Both the position numbers and the translations under genes were made by a program. The notes beneath the pieces are model-generated. The model made no database searches and was not told the origin of the DNA. It worked only from the letters and a program-made list of their open reading frames with translations. Positions 14,701-23,970 of a stretch of DNA of 64,000 bases are shown piece by piece. Location: assembly GCA_030762175.1 (NCBI GenBank), contig CM060831.1, positions 28,097,001 through 28,161,000 of the forward strand, in the 5' to 3' direction. The number at the start of each line of letters is the position of its first letter. The first letter of the stretch is position 1. Source of the stretch: Metallyticus violacea. Lineage: Eukaryota > Arthropoda > Insecta > Mantodea > Metallyticidae.

Positions 14701-15539
14701 GATAGGAATGATTGCCCCTGAAACATGTCCTAATGTTGTATGTGTAAGTGTAGTTAGTGTGAACATATTTAACAAATTCTGCTAGGATATATTACACTCT
14801 ATTGTCTATAGGTTCCTAAGTAGAATTTAAATAATATAATACCTCATTATTAATCGTTTATAAAACTGCACATTTCTATGAACAGTAAAATACACTGATA
14901 ATTATGCACTTATCTCATAAAATAAACATATATTGCATCTTAAAGGCAGCTGCATACTTATCCACCATGCCCAGAATGCATTTTATGTGAAGGTAAGCCT
15001 TAAAAGTTCTTACAATGCAATCAGTTTTATCCACTGGCCGAACACCTTCCCTCAGAGGACGACAGAAAAAGTCTGCTAAACTCTTATAATCTGCCAGATT
15101 TTGGTGTGCAGCCTCTTCTAAGTTACATCCAAACATTGCTGCATAGTAGCTATAAAGCCAAGGCCGTAATGATGTGGGCAACTCTATGTTGGTTAACCAG
15201 CCCCATACTCGGCTAAGTGCACGAAGGGGAAATGCACGATAACATGTAATCTGACAACAAACATAACACCAATTTAGCATAAATTAAACATTTTCTCTTT
15301 TAATGTGAAACACTATATACTCATAAAAAACCTGTGCCAACATTCAATATGATTATTAATACTATAACTTTATTACCTTTTCTCATTTTAGATTATTAAA
15401 TCAATTTGAAAATGATTAGTATGGTAACATACCTAATACTGTTAACTTCCCATAATGACTACCATACCATTGCTAAACATTAATAATAATTTAGCTGAAA
15501 AGAGAGAATCTGGCAACTCCACTTCTTTTGCTTAGTTCA

Positions 15540-15574
<35 letters not shown>

Positions 15575-18500
15575 TGCATACTATTATATACAATATTGTT
15601 AATGTGCCTAATGGAAGAAGTATTTCAAAAAACTAATACTAATACTGCCAACTCCCTAATCCAACTTACATCTTAAATATATATAAACTCACAAAGTCTG
15701 TGATATGCAAAACCTGAAGCAGTGGTTAAATTTTTAAGCAGTTAAATGGAGTCATCATTTACAAAATTATACAACTGATATCACAACAGCAGCCTGCGGT
15801 GACTTCACTATTAGCTTGTGTTTGACGTGTTAACTGACAAGTACCAAGAAAAATAATCTCTTCTGAATAGGATATTTACAACACACTTTATGGTTTCATT
15901 TACATGAGACTTACTCAGGACATATGTTTCATGGAACTTTTTCCACATCATCAATTATTAAACGACTCGTTTAAAGTAAATCTCATGTAAGTGAAACCAT
16001 AAACAATGTTCTAAATATCCTACTCGGAAGAGATTATTAATGGGTGTTTCACTGTGTTTGATTCCGTATTGAATATTTATAGCAAGAAAAATGTTATAGC
16101 TTCTCCCTGGAAATGGCCATGAAAGCTTGTTAATTTTATTTTCAATTTTAATTGCACTAGAACTAAATTTTAGGATTGTACGGGGAATGTCTACTATTGC
16201 ATGAAATCATTCTTAAAACACTGACTTATTAGCAGGAGGTCTGGAGTTCAAATACTGTTGAGACTGTCTCCTTGATTGAGTTGTTTCCCAGGTTTTCTTT
16301 AAGGCAAATGCCAGAAGGAATTCTAAAATATCTGCAAAACTTTCTCCCTTTGATAATATTTTTTTTTTAAAATCCTGGTAATGTTTCAGAATAGGTTACC
16401 TTATTCATTAGGTATTTTTTTTTACCCAGAAGGCATTAGAGTTGCACAAGGGTTTGTAGGAATAAACTGCTGGAGTCAAATATCAGAGTTTATATTCATG
16501 TAAGGAGACATTTAAAAGATGCACAAAATTACTGTTCCAAGATGGAGTTATCTGAACAATAACTCTGATATACTTTCAAGAAGATATAGCTAAGCAATAA
16601 ATGAGCACTGTGATGTTGCCCACGATTCTGCAGAAATTAATTTATTATGTCTTGATAAAGCATTCTAATTTCCCTATTGGTTTGAAAGAAAGTAAAAATG
16701 ATTATCACCATTCCATGTACCTAGAGAAAGTTGCTACCCTGCAAAAGCCAGCCATCATCCAGTGGCTTTCTACACACAAACTGCATTCCCTTAGTGGCAA
16801 TTCTGCCAAACAAAAAACCAAAGAATGCAACCTACTCAAACTTCACCAAAACTGTTTTCCAATTTATCATTTTATCTTCATGTATTACAAGCTTCCACCA
16901 ATGTGATGCTTCAGAAGTAAAATCATGGTTAAACATTATTAAAAAAAGAAGTAGGCTTATCCTGGTAAATAAGAATCAATAAAGGACAACTAGATCATTT
17001 CATTATTTTAACTTGCCACACACAGTACATAGGCTTAGCAATACAACATAACTGTGTAATGCTTTCTGTAGTAACTGTGTCTGTAATAGCTGAAGAGATG
17101 CAAGTAATATGCCTATACACATTTATAAATGTTCTAAACAAAAAAATTAATGAAAAAAATTCATTTTTAGGGGCAGTGAAAAAACTAAATTTTTGTTCAT
17201 TTTAAAATTAATTTCATGTGAGAACTAATATGGGAAACAATTAATTTATTCTTCTCACAGATGATGATGTGGGAAAGCCTGTGAAACTTGTTCTGTATAA
17301 TTCAATGATAAATAGAGCATAAGAGTATTAAATCCACTTACTAGCTAAATAAGAATAAGTTTTTGCTATTAGCATGAACAAATTTTTTCTTATAATGCAA
17401 ATACCCAGTTTCAAACTTTTCTCCAGTAGCCATTTCAATGTTGCTGCCACTCCCACATGTCAGTCAATATTTATTTAAACCTCAATTGATAATTTAAGTT
17501 TAGGATGTTCCTTAAAATGCAATTGTATTTTTTCTAAGATGTTTCAGTGTAACAAAAACCAGGAATTAATTTAAATTCCAAACTTTGAACAACATATATT
17601 ATAGATATGAGAGTAGGTTCACAAGTTTCTGTCCTAACCATTTTCAAGGTATGATAAAAAAACTATGTTTCACTTTTCAATATAGTTACCCTTTATTGCA
17701 ATATACTTCTGACATCTTTGAGTTAACATTTCAATCCCCCCCTCCAAAATAGTCAGAAGTCTTGTCTACAAAATGGGCATAACAGCATCCATCTCTTCTT
17801 TGTCACACTTAAATTTCCTTCCTTGAAGGTCCTTCTTGAGTTCTGAGAAGAGGAAATAGTCACTGGGAGGTAGATATGGGCTGTAGGATGGATGGTTGAT
17901 CTCCTTGAAGCCACATTTTTTCACAGCTTCCTTTGCAAAAAGAGTTGTGTGCACAGGTGCATTGTCATGAAAAAGGTGCACACCACACTCAGCTTTCTTC
18001 GCCTTTTCTCTTTGATGGAAGCATGTAGTCTGTGCAGTAGGACAACATAGGACTCCCCATTTACTGTGGTGTTCGTCTCCTTGAAGTCAATGAAGAGTAT
18101 TCTTTCACAGTCCCAAAAGATTGTGGCCATGATCTTCTTGGTTGATTGAGTGACCTTGGCCTTTAGAGGTGGTGCTTTGCCAGGTTTATGCCATTCCATT
18201 GATTCTATTTTGGACAAGGGATCATAGTAGAAGACCATAGTTTCATCTCCTGTAACAATGGTTTGCACAGCTTCTCTCTTATTGCCACAGCAGAGCTCCA
18301 AAAATGCCTGACAACAGATGACTTGTTGCTGCTTTTGGACTGTGGAAACAAGTCTAGACACCCATCTTGCACTAACCTTATTCATGCATAAATAATTCGA
18401 AGGACTGTTGTTTTAGAAAGGCCCAACCTTGCTGCCATTTCTGTAACTTTGAGTCGCCGATCCTCCATAATTTCTCCTTCCACAAGAGCGATATTTTCAG

Positions 18501-21500
18501 AAGTGAGCACCTCCAAGGGCTGACCTGCATGCACTTTGTCTTCAACGCTTTCTTGACCCATTCGAAAAAGTTTGGCCCATTCTTTTATGGTAGAATATGA
18601 GGGGGATGGTTCCCTATATATATCATCCAATAGCTGTATAATTTCATTTGGAGTAAGTCCTTCTTTTGTGAAGAGTTTAATAACAGCTTGATACTCCATT
18701 TTGAATATATCACAATCTTGTATGTTTACCCTTCTTTATACAACTATATCTGAACAAATGAACATAGCGGAGCCAAAGTTAAAGCTGCAATTATTTACTT
18801 AACAGATAAGGTATGACACCAGATAAGACCTTTGTTAAGGCTATAATCATTATTGTCGAGGCTGGAAATTTATGGACCTACCCTCGTACTTTATATTAGA
18901 CAAGTATAAACTCTTTTTGTACTATTTGGCTAAACCAATTTTTATTTATTTTTTTCCCCCCCATATTTATATAAAATTTTGCGTGGAACTAATGTTAACT
19001 ATTAGTTGGAATTTCATTTCTACAATGACCATATGTTGCACAAATTAACTGAATGGGTGAACTCACTCTACAGCTGTCTCATGAATCATGATACAAAGCA
19101 GAGCTTGAGAATGAAAGCATTCATGTCTAGATTTCATCATTGGTTCCAGATTGCAGTATAAATAGAATCTAGTAATAAAACCTGCTAGAATCATACATAA
19201 ATGTTGTGGCAAAGATAGTGGTTAAATTGTAACCTTAGGAAAGATACCCTGGCAGGATTTGAACTGCAGGCCTCTCATTCATGAGTCCCTGTATTGCCCA
19301 CCATATCATTCATTCATGATGGGGGAACATATCTCAATCCTTTCAGTTTTCAAAACATATGGCTGATTTTAATTTGTTGTTACAGTTAGAAGTAGAGTAT
19401 GAAAACAAAAAACTGCTTAGTTTTATATATCAGGAATTTTCACAGTGAAATATAGTATAATTATGCAATTTTTAAAGAGGAATTCACCCAAATTTCACTA
19501 ATTCTGTTCCACTTACTTGGACATATTTCAAACCATGCTGATGATGAGAGCAACAGCCTTCAAAATATGTCTGAAGGCTATGATCTTACCTGTTAAAATG
19601 GTAAAGAAAGAAATAATCCTACAGCAAAAAAGGACCAACTTACCCATCCATAGACTCAGATCATTATTACAAAAGAAGCACGAACACAGTATAGAGCAAA
19701 AGCAAAAAATCTAAACAAAAGATAAATTGAAGTGGAACAGAATTAGTGAAATATGAAAGATATCATCTTAAAAAACTGCATAAAAACTGTTTGCTTATAC
19801 AGTATTTCAGTAAGACTGCGACTGTTTACAACTATAAACAAAAATATAATATGTCACGAGTGACAATGGTGCATCTTATTCATTACATGGTACATTTATT
19901 CCACACACTATATAATAATATACTGTAATTAAATAACACAATCATGTATTCAAAAATTAATGCAACTAGTAATTAACAGCATTCTGGACTGTTCCATCCA
20001 TAAGGTGCAATAGATTGTGAGTTGGAGGAATGGTTTTATCCTTAACAGCAGAAGGGTTAATATAAACATGTCAGTTGACCATTATTGTTCATATTACATA
20101 CAAGAAAAAAAAATCCAACAAACTTTCCCTGTAAACCTGAATACTTAATTCCAGATCTTTGCCTTGGACTTAGAATATCTTATTTGATCAACAACGATAA
20201 TAATCTAGACAAATATATAACTATGGATATGTACTATTTGTATTTGATTTAATCTGTTCAATATAAGGCATGAAAAAGACAAAAAATCTTTTGTTCCACA
20301 AATATGGTAGAGCTGTGAATATTAGCTACTTGAAGATTTTGAAGTTCAAGATATAAGTAACACTTTACTTCAACTTTCAACCCAAAATGGCATTTACTTA
20401 CATACCTCCCATTCTTTTGCAATAACTACATTGTTCTCTTGGCTGCTTTGTTCCCTTCGCCGAACATGTCTCCACTGCAGCACAGCAAGGAGCACCAATC
20501 CAACACTTATTGGAAGAGGTTTCCATAGTTTAAACAGCTGATGACTCAATTCTTGCCAACGTTTTCTCTTCTGCGTAAAAAACCCTACAACATAACATTT
20601 CACATGTACCCAGTCCAGATGGAGTAAGAAGGTATTAAGAAATGTACAGTTCTAATTTCATTCTGCATCAATCAAAACAATTATTTCTCCATAAATACTT
20701 ATATGAAAGAAATATACACTGATAACACATTTGACAGTAGCATTTGTGCAAATATGAAATTTGGGCAGCTTTTCTCTGTATATTCTGGTTTCCCCTAAGC
20801 ACTCATTTGATCAACTGATCATGGTCACCTGATGTCCAACACAGTATAATGCAATTTACAATTTGAAAATGCATTACATAGTCATCTATCCACCAAGCCT
20901 CAGACTCCTATATTCATCAGACAAACATGTTGGCATTTAATTTATTTTCCTTTATTGAATTTATTATTTTTCTTTTATACTTTCCATAATTGACAATGAT
21001 AACTGTTTCCCATGAATTAAAATTTGTCCCTAACACTACCATTCACCAGCATCATCAGTCTACCCATCTTGCAAACCAATAGACAACAGATACAGATGTA
21101 TATTTTTGCATTAATGTCATTATTTACTTTATGCAAATTTTTTGGGATATCTATCATTTAAAAAACAAAGTTCAAACCAGCACATAAAATTATACACATT
21201 AAGAGGTTAGTATTACGTGACACTACTTCAGTGTGTATTTTCATGTCAGTCCTGGTGGTGTAGTGGTAACCATACTTGGCTTCTAAACCCAAGATCAAGG
21301 GTTCAAACCCAGTCAGATGGATTTTTTCAGGCGTAAAAATCTTAAGTATGGCTTCCTTCAGAAGGGAAGTGAAACTGTGGGTCCCGTGTCATTTACAGCA
21401 TTTACAGCATGATAAAGAACTTCAAGTCTGAAAAAAAGGGCCTCTAAACAAAATTTGTCGGCTGTTTAATGCCCTGAATTGAACGGGATGCTGATGATAT

Positions 21501-23970
21501 GAGATGTTAAAGAGCATTAAATAAAGCAAATCAACAACAATTGTGTATTCATCCTTGTTGAGTCTGATGTTTACCTTGTTCACAGATTGATAAATATCCC
21601 ACTGAACAAGGATGAATACACAACAGAATATTGGTACATCATCAAGACTGCCCTGAACAATGGATTCAACAGTTCATTAGTTGAAATTTCAAAAGACTTA
21701 AAGATATTAAAAACAACATCACTATCTACATGATAAAGAAGGACTTAAGTTTTAAACAATTCACATACCATTCGTGGGCAAACAAGTATTCATGAAAATT
21801 TTTAAAAAAGTTGACATTGTTTTGGCAGTACAAAATAAATTTAACATCGGAAACCTTTGGAACAGTACCATAAAGATGTTTTTCACCCAGCAAAAAGGCA
21901 AGAGTGTATTAGATGGATTGTTTGGGTTGTAATCAGATATATACTGAGAGAAAAATAGGAAATTTGGAGACAAGGAAAAAGAACACTTTAGAAACCTAAG
22001 ATATAAACAGGTGGATAAATCGGCAGTTGCAGATCATTTTTCAGCATATATTCATGACATCGCAAAGGAAGCTACCAACAATCCCAGGGAATTAGCAATA
22101 TGGGTAAAGATTTTAATTTTAAAGAATAAGCATCGGATCATGAATTTTGACATTCCACAATGGACTTCCTTTTTTGCTGTGTATTCGATCCACCAGAGGT
22201 TACATCATCACCTGACAGCATTATTAGTTCCCAGATGAAGATGAGAGCGAAACATGTTTTGATAAATTAATCAGTTAGTGAAGTAGTGTCACCTTAATGT
22301 GTATAATTAATCACCTTCACTGTTTTTAACTTCTATCAAGTTTACAGAAAATTATGTTTTAAAATACTATTTTTCTTCTTGGTAACATACCTTTACCTAT
22401 AAAAATAAAGTTATATATTATATTACACTTCATCTTAAGCATTTGGGATGCAATGCCTCTCTCCCTATAAGGGAATGTAACAGAATGACAATGTAAAAGT
22501 GAAGAGTTGTTTGTGGTTTCATTTTAATGGAAATATATTTAAATTTCCAACAAATCATTTGTTAAATCAGGAGCTCAGATTTAATAATTAGCTAACACTT
22601 TTTTTCACATAATTTAGAAGATATTAAAATTTCTAAATTTAGTTTAGTTCTTTCAAATGATTATAATTCATCATATAATGACGTAATTTTATCAGGTTTC
22701 ATTCTATTGCACTCAGAAGTTAATGTATATGCCAAATCTCTTAAGATTCTTCACTAAATACAAAAATTGTCAAAAGGCAAATAACATCGCTCACCAGATG
22801 ATGAATTAGTTGATGCAGATACACAGTGCTTCAAATTCGTTTGTCGGATAAGGGTTGGTGCATGGGGCATGCAATGGAATGTTGCAAAACATCTGAACAC
22901 ATTTCGTTGTGGCAGAAATCTGCAAGCAAACAATTTTAAGCTATAAGTGCATGTAGATGTCATCCTTTCTCTAAATAAACATTGCATAAAATCATAGTTT
23001 GTCAACTGGCTTATGAATGAACATCTTCAATCAATATTGTCTAAGGATTTTATTTCAACAATTTAAGTTTATCGCTAAATTTAAATTGTTGAAAGGTATA
23101 ATATGGCTAAAACCTTAAGAACCAAAAGGAAATTTAAATAATTTGTTCCAGAATATGCTGCTTATCACACATGCAACAGTTGGCCGGCCACTGGTCTAAC
23201 ATCCCAGCGTTATCGATCTGCTGGCAGATGATTACATGGGATGCACTGTATCATTCCAATACTAAATCCTGCTTTTTATGCTTTCTTTACCGCCTTTGTG
23301 TACTGATTTACTACAATATTAATATTAAATTCCGTTAATTTTTTTTTTTAAACAATGCAATAAGAATTGGACCCGCAATATTTTTCTCGAAGTTTGCATC
23401 CACACAAATCTACAGGTACCGAAGACCGAAAACCTTAAGTTGAAATGAGGGTATTACTGCAATAAAATCAAATCGTTATATAAAACTTACCACACTTTCC
23501 TATATGTTAGAGGTACACATTTCAATGAAATAAAATACACAACACTGATTTCCAATATTTTAAATATTCTTAGAACAGCGTTGTGGTTCCTTTTTTGGTC
23601 CAAAGTGGGTGCACTATATTCAAAGATTACCCCATTTTCCTAAGAGTACCCGGGTATATATGCAATAAAATCAACACGCGTTTTAACGTGTTTTATACCA
23701 TTTTATCACGTATTGATTGTATTGCACGCACTAAAATGCGAATTATACTTCCCAGAGTAAACAAACCTAAGATCCAACCAGTACTTTACTTAAATCACTA
23801 AGAGTAAACCGTGTTTACTTGGTGAACATGAGAAACTCCAGTATTCCATTTATTTCATTTCTGACAGACTTCAATGTAAACTTAATCAAATTTTGGGTAA
23901 AGTTTTATTACACATCAGTACTTTAATCTCCTTTAGGTTAGAAATTCACTTACTGGATCAACAGGTACAT
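2631..23970 (-). CDS. PISD: Phosphatidylserine decarboxylase, mitochondrial (PISD), 7 exons, 3' end missing
   Basis: The enzyme decarboxylates phosphatidylserine to phosphatidylethanolamine in the mitochondrial inner membrane (EC 4.1.1.65). Coding exons are 23970-23954, 22919-22795, 20584-20406, 15250-15014, 11573-11411, 10846-10691 and 2791-2631. All borders are GT/AG and all phases agree, giving 1038 nt or 346 codons. Residues 1-47 are rich in Arg, Ser and Phe without early acidic residues, like a mitochondrial presequence. A membrane segment lies at about 68-85, followed by WRHVRRRE. The family block [14 protein letters not shown] starts at 111, FGCNLEEA follows, SPADG is at 188-192, [11 protein letters not shown] follows, and [13 protein letters not shown] is at 268-280. 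Asp191, His275 and His278 correspond to the conserved Asp and HxxH residues of the family. [19 protein letters not shown] ends the visible part. The LGST autocleavage motif and C-terminus are absent, so the last exon(s) lie outside the window. Identity is very secure; the start exon is somewhat less so. Confidence 0.95.
2886..3040. repeat. Foldback (inverted-repeat) element, PLE-end type
   Basis: Arms at about 2933-2963 (AATCTCTTCTGAGTTGGATG...) and 2992-3022 (reverse complement with few mismatches) form a hairpin around CCATAAAG. The flank ACACAGTGAAACACC is shared, inverted, with 16040-16070. The two elements are relatives and look like inverted PLE termini without coding sequence. Confidence 0.65.
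3601..3890 (+). repeat. tRNA-derived SINE, family 2
   Basis: A tRNA-Ser/Leu-like head has an A box (GTGGCCAAGGTCATTAAGG) and a B box (GGTTTGAATCCCGCCAGGA). It is followed by a body with GGGGAGGTACCCTAAACTCA and a 3' end with CCACCACCTGCGGTACC, ending in AATAAAG plus A-rich tail. A local triplication of TGGCAAA lies at 3715-3737. Relatives lie at 55203-55460 (+) and 28131-28398 (-). Confidence 0.85.
3895..4302 (+). pseudogene. Mariner transposase C-terminal remnant 1
   Basis: Broken frames show the mariner signature following the third catalytic Asp: [18 protein letters not shown], then [13 protein letters not shown] and [12 protein letters not shown]. The remnant ends in AAATGACCCTCA, a typical mariner terminal repeat, directly before a TA dinucleotide at 4303-4304. 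The 5' half is missing. Confidence 0.75.
4305..5145 (-). pseudogene. Mariner remnant 2, inverted relative to remnant 1
   Basis: The element starts TGAGGTTAGTTTGATAAG, a mariner-type terminal repeat, beside the same TA that ends remnant 1. On the minus strand it encodes [10 protein letters not shown] (first catalytic Asp region), [16 protein letters not shown] (second) and [17 protein letters not shown] (third), then [14 protein letters not shown]. Frames are broken. The 5' end of the transposase is degraded and the element stops near a PLE end at about 5150. Confidence 0.75.
5154..7771 (-). mobile_element. Penelope-like element, copy A, nearly complete
   Basis: Read on the minus strand: an N-terminal block beginning [10 protein letters not shown] at 7722; the reverse transcriptase ([12 protein letters not shown] motif [18 protein letters not shown] motif [16 protein letters not shown] catalytic motif at about 6265-6296); the FLDIKI block; then a GIY-YIG endonuclease ([12 protein letters not shown]...YIGK, ending [14 protein letters not shown]). 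It ends with [11 protein letters not shown] near 5345. Known PLEs have this RT plus GIY-YIG order. At least one TGA stop precedes YVDD, and frameshifts separate the N-terminal block and the endonuclease. The 3' tail carries a hammerhead-like motif at 5286-5315. Confidence 0.92.
5286..5315 (-). ncRNA. Hammerhead-ribozyme-like motif, PLE copy A
   Basis: The 30-nt core reads CCGAAGAT, a hairpin stem, then GAAAC. It is followed by ACTGGT (near-palindromic stem III) and a U/C site, then CCGT, which can pair with the ACGG just upstream (stem I). Position 4 of the core is C instead of U in this family. Confidence 0.4.
7772..8590 (-). mobile_element. PLE copy B, 5'-truncated, in tandem upstream of copy A
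   Basis: This repeats the 3' part of copy A in the same orientation, from the [14 protein letters not shown] region through the GIY-YIG domain (an uninterrupted 129-codon frame at 8349-7960) to the AT-rich tail at 7772. Its 3' end abuts the 5' end of copy A. That is the partial tandem (pseudo-LTR) layout known for Penelope elements. At the junction is the palindrome GTAGGCTTGAAGCCTAC (7749-7765). Confidence 0.9.
7901..7930 (-). ncRNA. Hammerhead-ribozyme-like motif, PLE copy B
   Basis: Same layout as in copy A: core CCGAAGAT, hairpin GGAGATA/TATCTTT with loop ACA, GAAAC. The stem II pairing is more complete here (7 bp with wobbles) than in copy A. Confidence 0.4.
8591..9674 (+). mobile_element. 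PLE copy C, inverted, 5'-truncated
   Basis: The plus strand carries the same family from the [19 protein letters not shown] region through FLDIKI, the RT thumb and GIY-YIG to the tail at about 9674. Arms 7772-8590 and roughly 8860-9674 are inverted copies of each other around a spacer of about 270 nt. The 161-codon frame at 8596-9081 is intact. The endonuclease frame is broken by a stop after AYHF (9278). Confidence 0.9.
9509..9538 (+). ncRNA. Hammerhead-ribozyme-like motif, PLE copy C
   Basis: Core CCGAAGAT, hairpin GGAGATA ACA TATCTTT, then GAAACC. Flanks ACGG (before) and CCGT (after the expected cleavage site) are complementary and could form stem I. Confidence 0.4.
9720..10610 (+). pseudogene. 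Degraded LINE 3' region
   Basis: Broken frames show [18 protein letters not shown] near 9760-9810, matching the PVKWLERVYETVVEA block of the family A LINEs. The purine-rich composition is also like the end of those elements. There are many stops. No zinc-knuckle end was found. Confidence 0.5.
10691..10846 (-). CDS. PISD: PISD exon 6 (HRFH catalytic block)
   Basis: The exon encodes [19 protein letters not shown] and then RRHFPG. The two histidines match the conserved family His residues. The donor is CCAG|GTGAGT. The intron after this exon (10690-2792, about 7.9 kb) is the longest in the gene and carries most of the transposable elements of the 3-10 kb region. Confidence 0.96.
10850..11400. 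other. PISD intron, nothing recognised
   Basis: AT-rich intron between exons 5 and 6. I see no element protein, tRNA-like head or hairpin. Confidence 0.4.
11411..11573 (-). CDS. PISD: PISD exon 5 (SPADG and [11 protein letters not shown] block)
   Basis: The exon opens V-SPADG directly after the CTGTACAG acceptor and continues through [19 protein letters not shown]. The Asp of SPADG corresponds to the catalytic Asp90 of the E. coli enzyme. The donor is TTG|GTATGT. The single leftover G pairs with CG at the start of the next exon to give Ala. Confidence 0.96.
12095..12230 (+). repeat. SINE family 1, 3' half only
   Basis: ATGGCACTTAAAAAACC, AAGTCTGAAAGAGGAGGCC and GGGATGCTGATTACCTGAGA match the body of the complete family 1 SINE at 63.68-63.98 kb. 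The tRNA-like head is missing or too worn to see. Confidence 0.75.
12231..13200. other. PISD intron, nothing recognised
   Basis: AT-rich intronic sequence with no recognisable exon or element. Confidence 0.35.
13299..13328 (-). ncRNA. Hammerhead-ribozyme-like motif
   Basis: CTGATGA followed by T, a GAAGGC...GTTTC arm pair and GAAA, then ATGTGT (self-complementary with wobbles) and A. The seven-base core matches the hammerhead consensus exactly; stem II is weak. Confidence 0.4.
14697..14724 (+). ncRNA. Degraded hammerhead-like motif
   Basis: CTGTGAT, an AGG...CCT hairpin and GAAAC, followed by the perfect palindrome ACATGT and C, the expected stem III and cleavage base. The CUGANGA core is one base off, so it is probably inactive. 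Confidence 0.3.
15014..15250 (-). CDS. PISD: PISD exon 4 (conserved N-terminal block)
   Basis: The exon is 237 nt and starts and ends on codon boundaries (TTGTCAG acceptor, CATT|GTAAGA donor). It encodes [14 protein letters not shown], then [26 protein letters not shown] and [14 protein letters not shown]. This is the diagnostic start of the mature decarboxylase in animal PISD. Confidence 0.96.
15541..15565. repeat. (TA)n microsatellite
   Basis: About 12 TA units, followed by a short ACAC stretch. Confidence 0.95.
15850..16075. repeat. Foldback element, relative of 2886-3040
   Basis: Arms at about 15856-15915 (AATCTCTTCTGAATAGG..., ATGGTTTCATTTACATGAGA) and 15975-16040 are inverted copies. 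The outer flank GGTGTTTCACTGTGTTTGATTCC inverts the flank of the 2.9 kb element. No protein remnant lies between the arms. Confidence 0.7.
16195..16400 (+). repeat. Worn SINE family 2 copy
   Basis: A diverged B box (GGAGTTCAAATACTGTTGAGA) is followed by CCTTGATTGAGTT, CCCAGGTTTTC and AAGGCAAATGCC, in the same order as in other family 2 SINEs. It ends in a T-rich tract. Confidence 0.55.
16401..17605. other. PISD intron, nothing recognised
   Basis: AT-rich. Open frames at 16600-16980 have no transposon or host-protein signature and look like chance. Confidence 0.35.
17608..18886 (-). mobile_element. Near-full-length mariner transposon (1279 bp)
   Basis: TA dinucleotides at 17606-17607 and 18887-18888 flank the element. 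Its ends (TGAGAGTAGGTTCACAAG at left; the inverse of CGAGGGTAGGTCCATAAA at right) are imperfect terminal inverted repeats of about 30 bp. The length is close to that of classical mariners. It encodes a DD34D-type transposase on the minus strand. A mutation load of two frameshifts but few stops suggests a moderately old insertion. Confidence 0.93.
17766..18699 (-). pseudogene. Mariner transposase, two frameshifts
   Basis: The start [20 protein letters not shown] opens the N-terminal helix-turn-helix; the second HTH ends [19 protein letters not shown] near 18390. After a frameshift come [13 protein letters not shown] (first Asp), [14 protein letters not shown] (second Asp) and, after another frameshift near 17960, HDNAPVHTT and [17 protein letters not shown] (third Asp). 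The order and spacing fit the mariner DD34D class. The full length would be about 310-340 residues, as in the family. No functional protein can be made from this copy. Confidence 0.92.
19225..19310 (-). repeat. tRNA-like SINE fragment
   Basis: On the minus strand, GGACTCATGAATGAGAGG is followed by a B box, GCAGTTCAAATCCTGCCAGGG. It resembles the head of SINE family 2 without its body. Confidence 0.45.
19436..19755. repeat. Inverted PLE-end element
   Basis: The left part begins TTTTCACAGTGAAATATAG and ATTTCACTAATTCTGTTCCACT (19493-19514), which recurs inverted at 19731-19752. Between them is a hammerhead-like motif at 19538-19568 and RT-less sequence with YxxxH-poor frames. It looks like two PLE termini in opposite orientation with little internal sequence. 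Confidence 0.65.
19538..19568 (+). ncRNA. Hammerhead-like motif, 3' core altered
   Basis: CTGATGA, then T, a GAGAGC/GCCTTC stem around AACA, then AAAA where GAAA is expected. The changed G12 position would likely abolish activity. Confidence 0.3.
20406..20584 (-). CDS. PISD: PISD exon 3 (membrane anchor)
   Basis: The exon follows TTGTAG and ends at GGGAG|GTATG. It encodes a basic stretch ([13 protein letters not shown]), one hydrophobic segment ([16 protein letters not shown]) and a basic RHVRRRE flank, ending AKEWE. In animal PISD a W-E pair directly precedes the conserved YRxxPxR block, which here opens exon 4. The single hydrophobic segment fits the inner-membrane anchor of the beta subunit. 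Confidence 0.88.
21187..22320 (+). mobile_element. PLE with inverted left terminus, invaded by a SINE
   Basis: The left end (AATTATACACATTAAG...GTGACACTACTTCA, 21187-21232) is the inverse of the right end (22287-22316), so the PLE has inverted termini. A family 1 SINE (21247-21540) sits inside. A second inversion point lies near 21600, where the LNKDEYT segment appears on both strands (21541-21562 and 21602-21624). Downstream, plus-strand remnants include [19 protein letters not shown], the GIY-YIG tail [21 protein letters not shown], and MNFDIPQW near 22140-22170. Confidence 0.75.
21247..21540 (+). repeat. tRNA-derived SINE, family 1
   Basis: The head CCTGGTGGTGTAGTGGTAACC (A box) and GGGTTCAAACCC (B box) form a tRNA-like start. 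The body includes GGCTTCCTTCAGAAGGGAAG, GAGGGCCTCTAA-like sequence and GGGATGCTGATGATATGAG, with an AATAAAG-rich 3' end. It matches the copy at 63.68 kb over its length. Confidence 0.88.
22795..22919 (-). CDS. PISD: PISD exon 2 (mitochondrial presequence)
   Basis: The exon follows a TTGCTTGCAG acceptor and ends at TCTG|GTGAGC. It encodes a basic, Ser/Thr-rich stretch beginning [17 protein letters not shown] and ending in STNSSS. That composition fits a matrix-targeting presequence. One base is carried over at each end, and both joins are in phase. Presequences are poorly conserved, so the support is splice sites, phase and composition rather than homology. Confidence 0.75.

Larger units (their letters stand above)
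13209..14850 (+). mobile_element. Degraded PLE with inverted left end
   Basis: Plus-strand remnants include [14 protein letters not shown] (RT motif A end) near 13550, a degenerate motif B near 13715 (AMGNPLSQS), a decayed YxDD region near 13790, and the GIY-YIG tail ([28 protein letters not shown]) at 14462-14650. The left end (13209-13345) is an inverted terminal segment of the kind also found at 19.44, 58.25 and 61.15 kb. Hammerhead-like motifs occur at both ends (13299-13328 minus, 14697-14724 plus). Confidence 0.75.

Noticed and set aside
14527..14775. 82-codon minus-strand frame
   Set aside because: It lies antisense to the GIY-YIG tail of a PLE and has no signature of its own.
16600..16982. 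Possible protein-coding exon in a PISD intron
   Set aside because: The two overlapping frames have no motif or splice context and fall in ordinary AT-rich intron.
22236..22257. A twelfth hammerhead-like motif at the end of the 21-22 kb PLE
   Set aside because: GATGAAGATGAGAGCGAAAC is too short for a stem II and lacks the CTGA start, although it sits at the right place.
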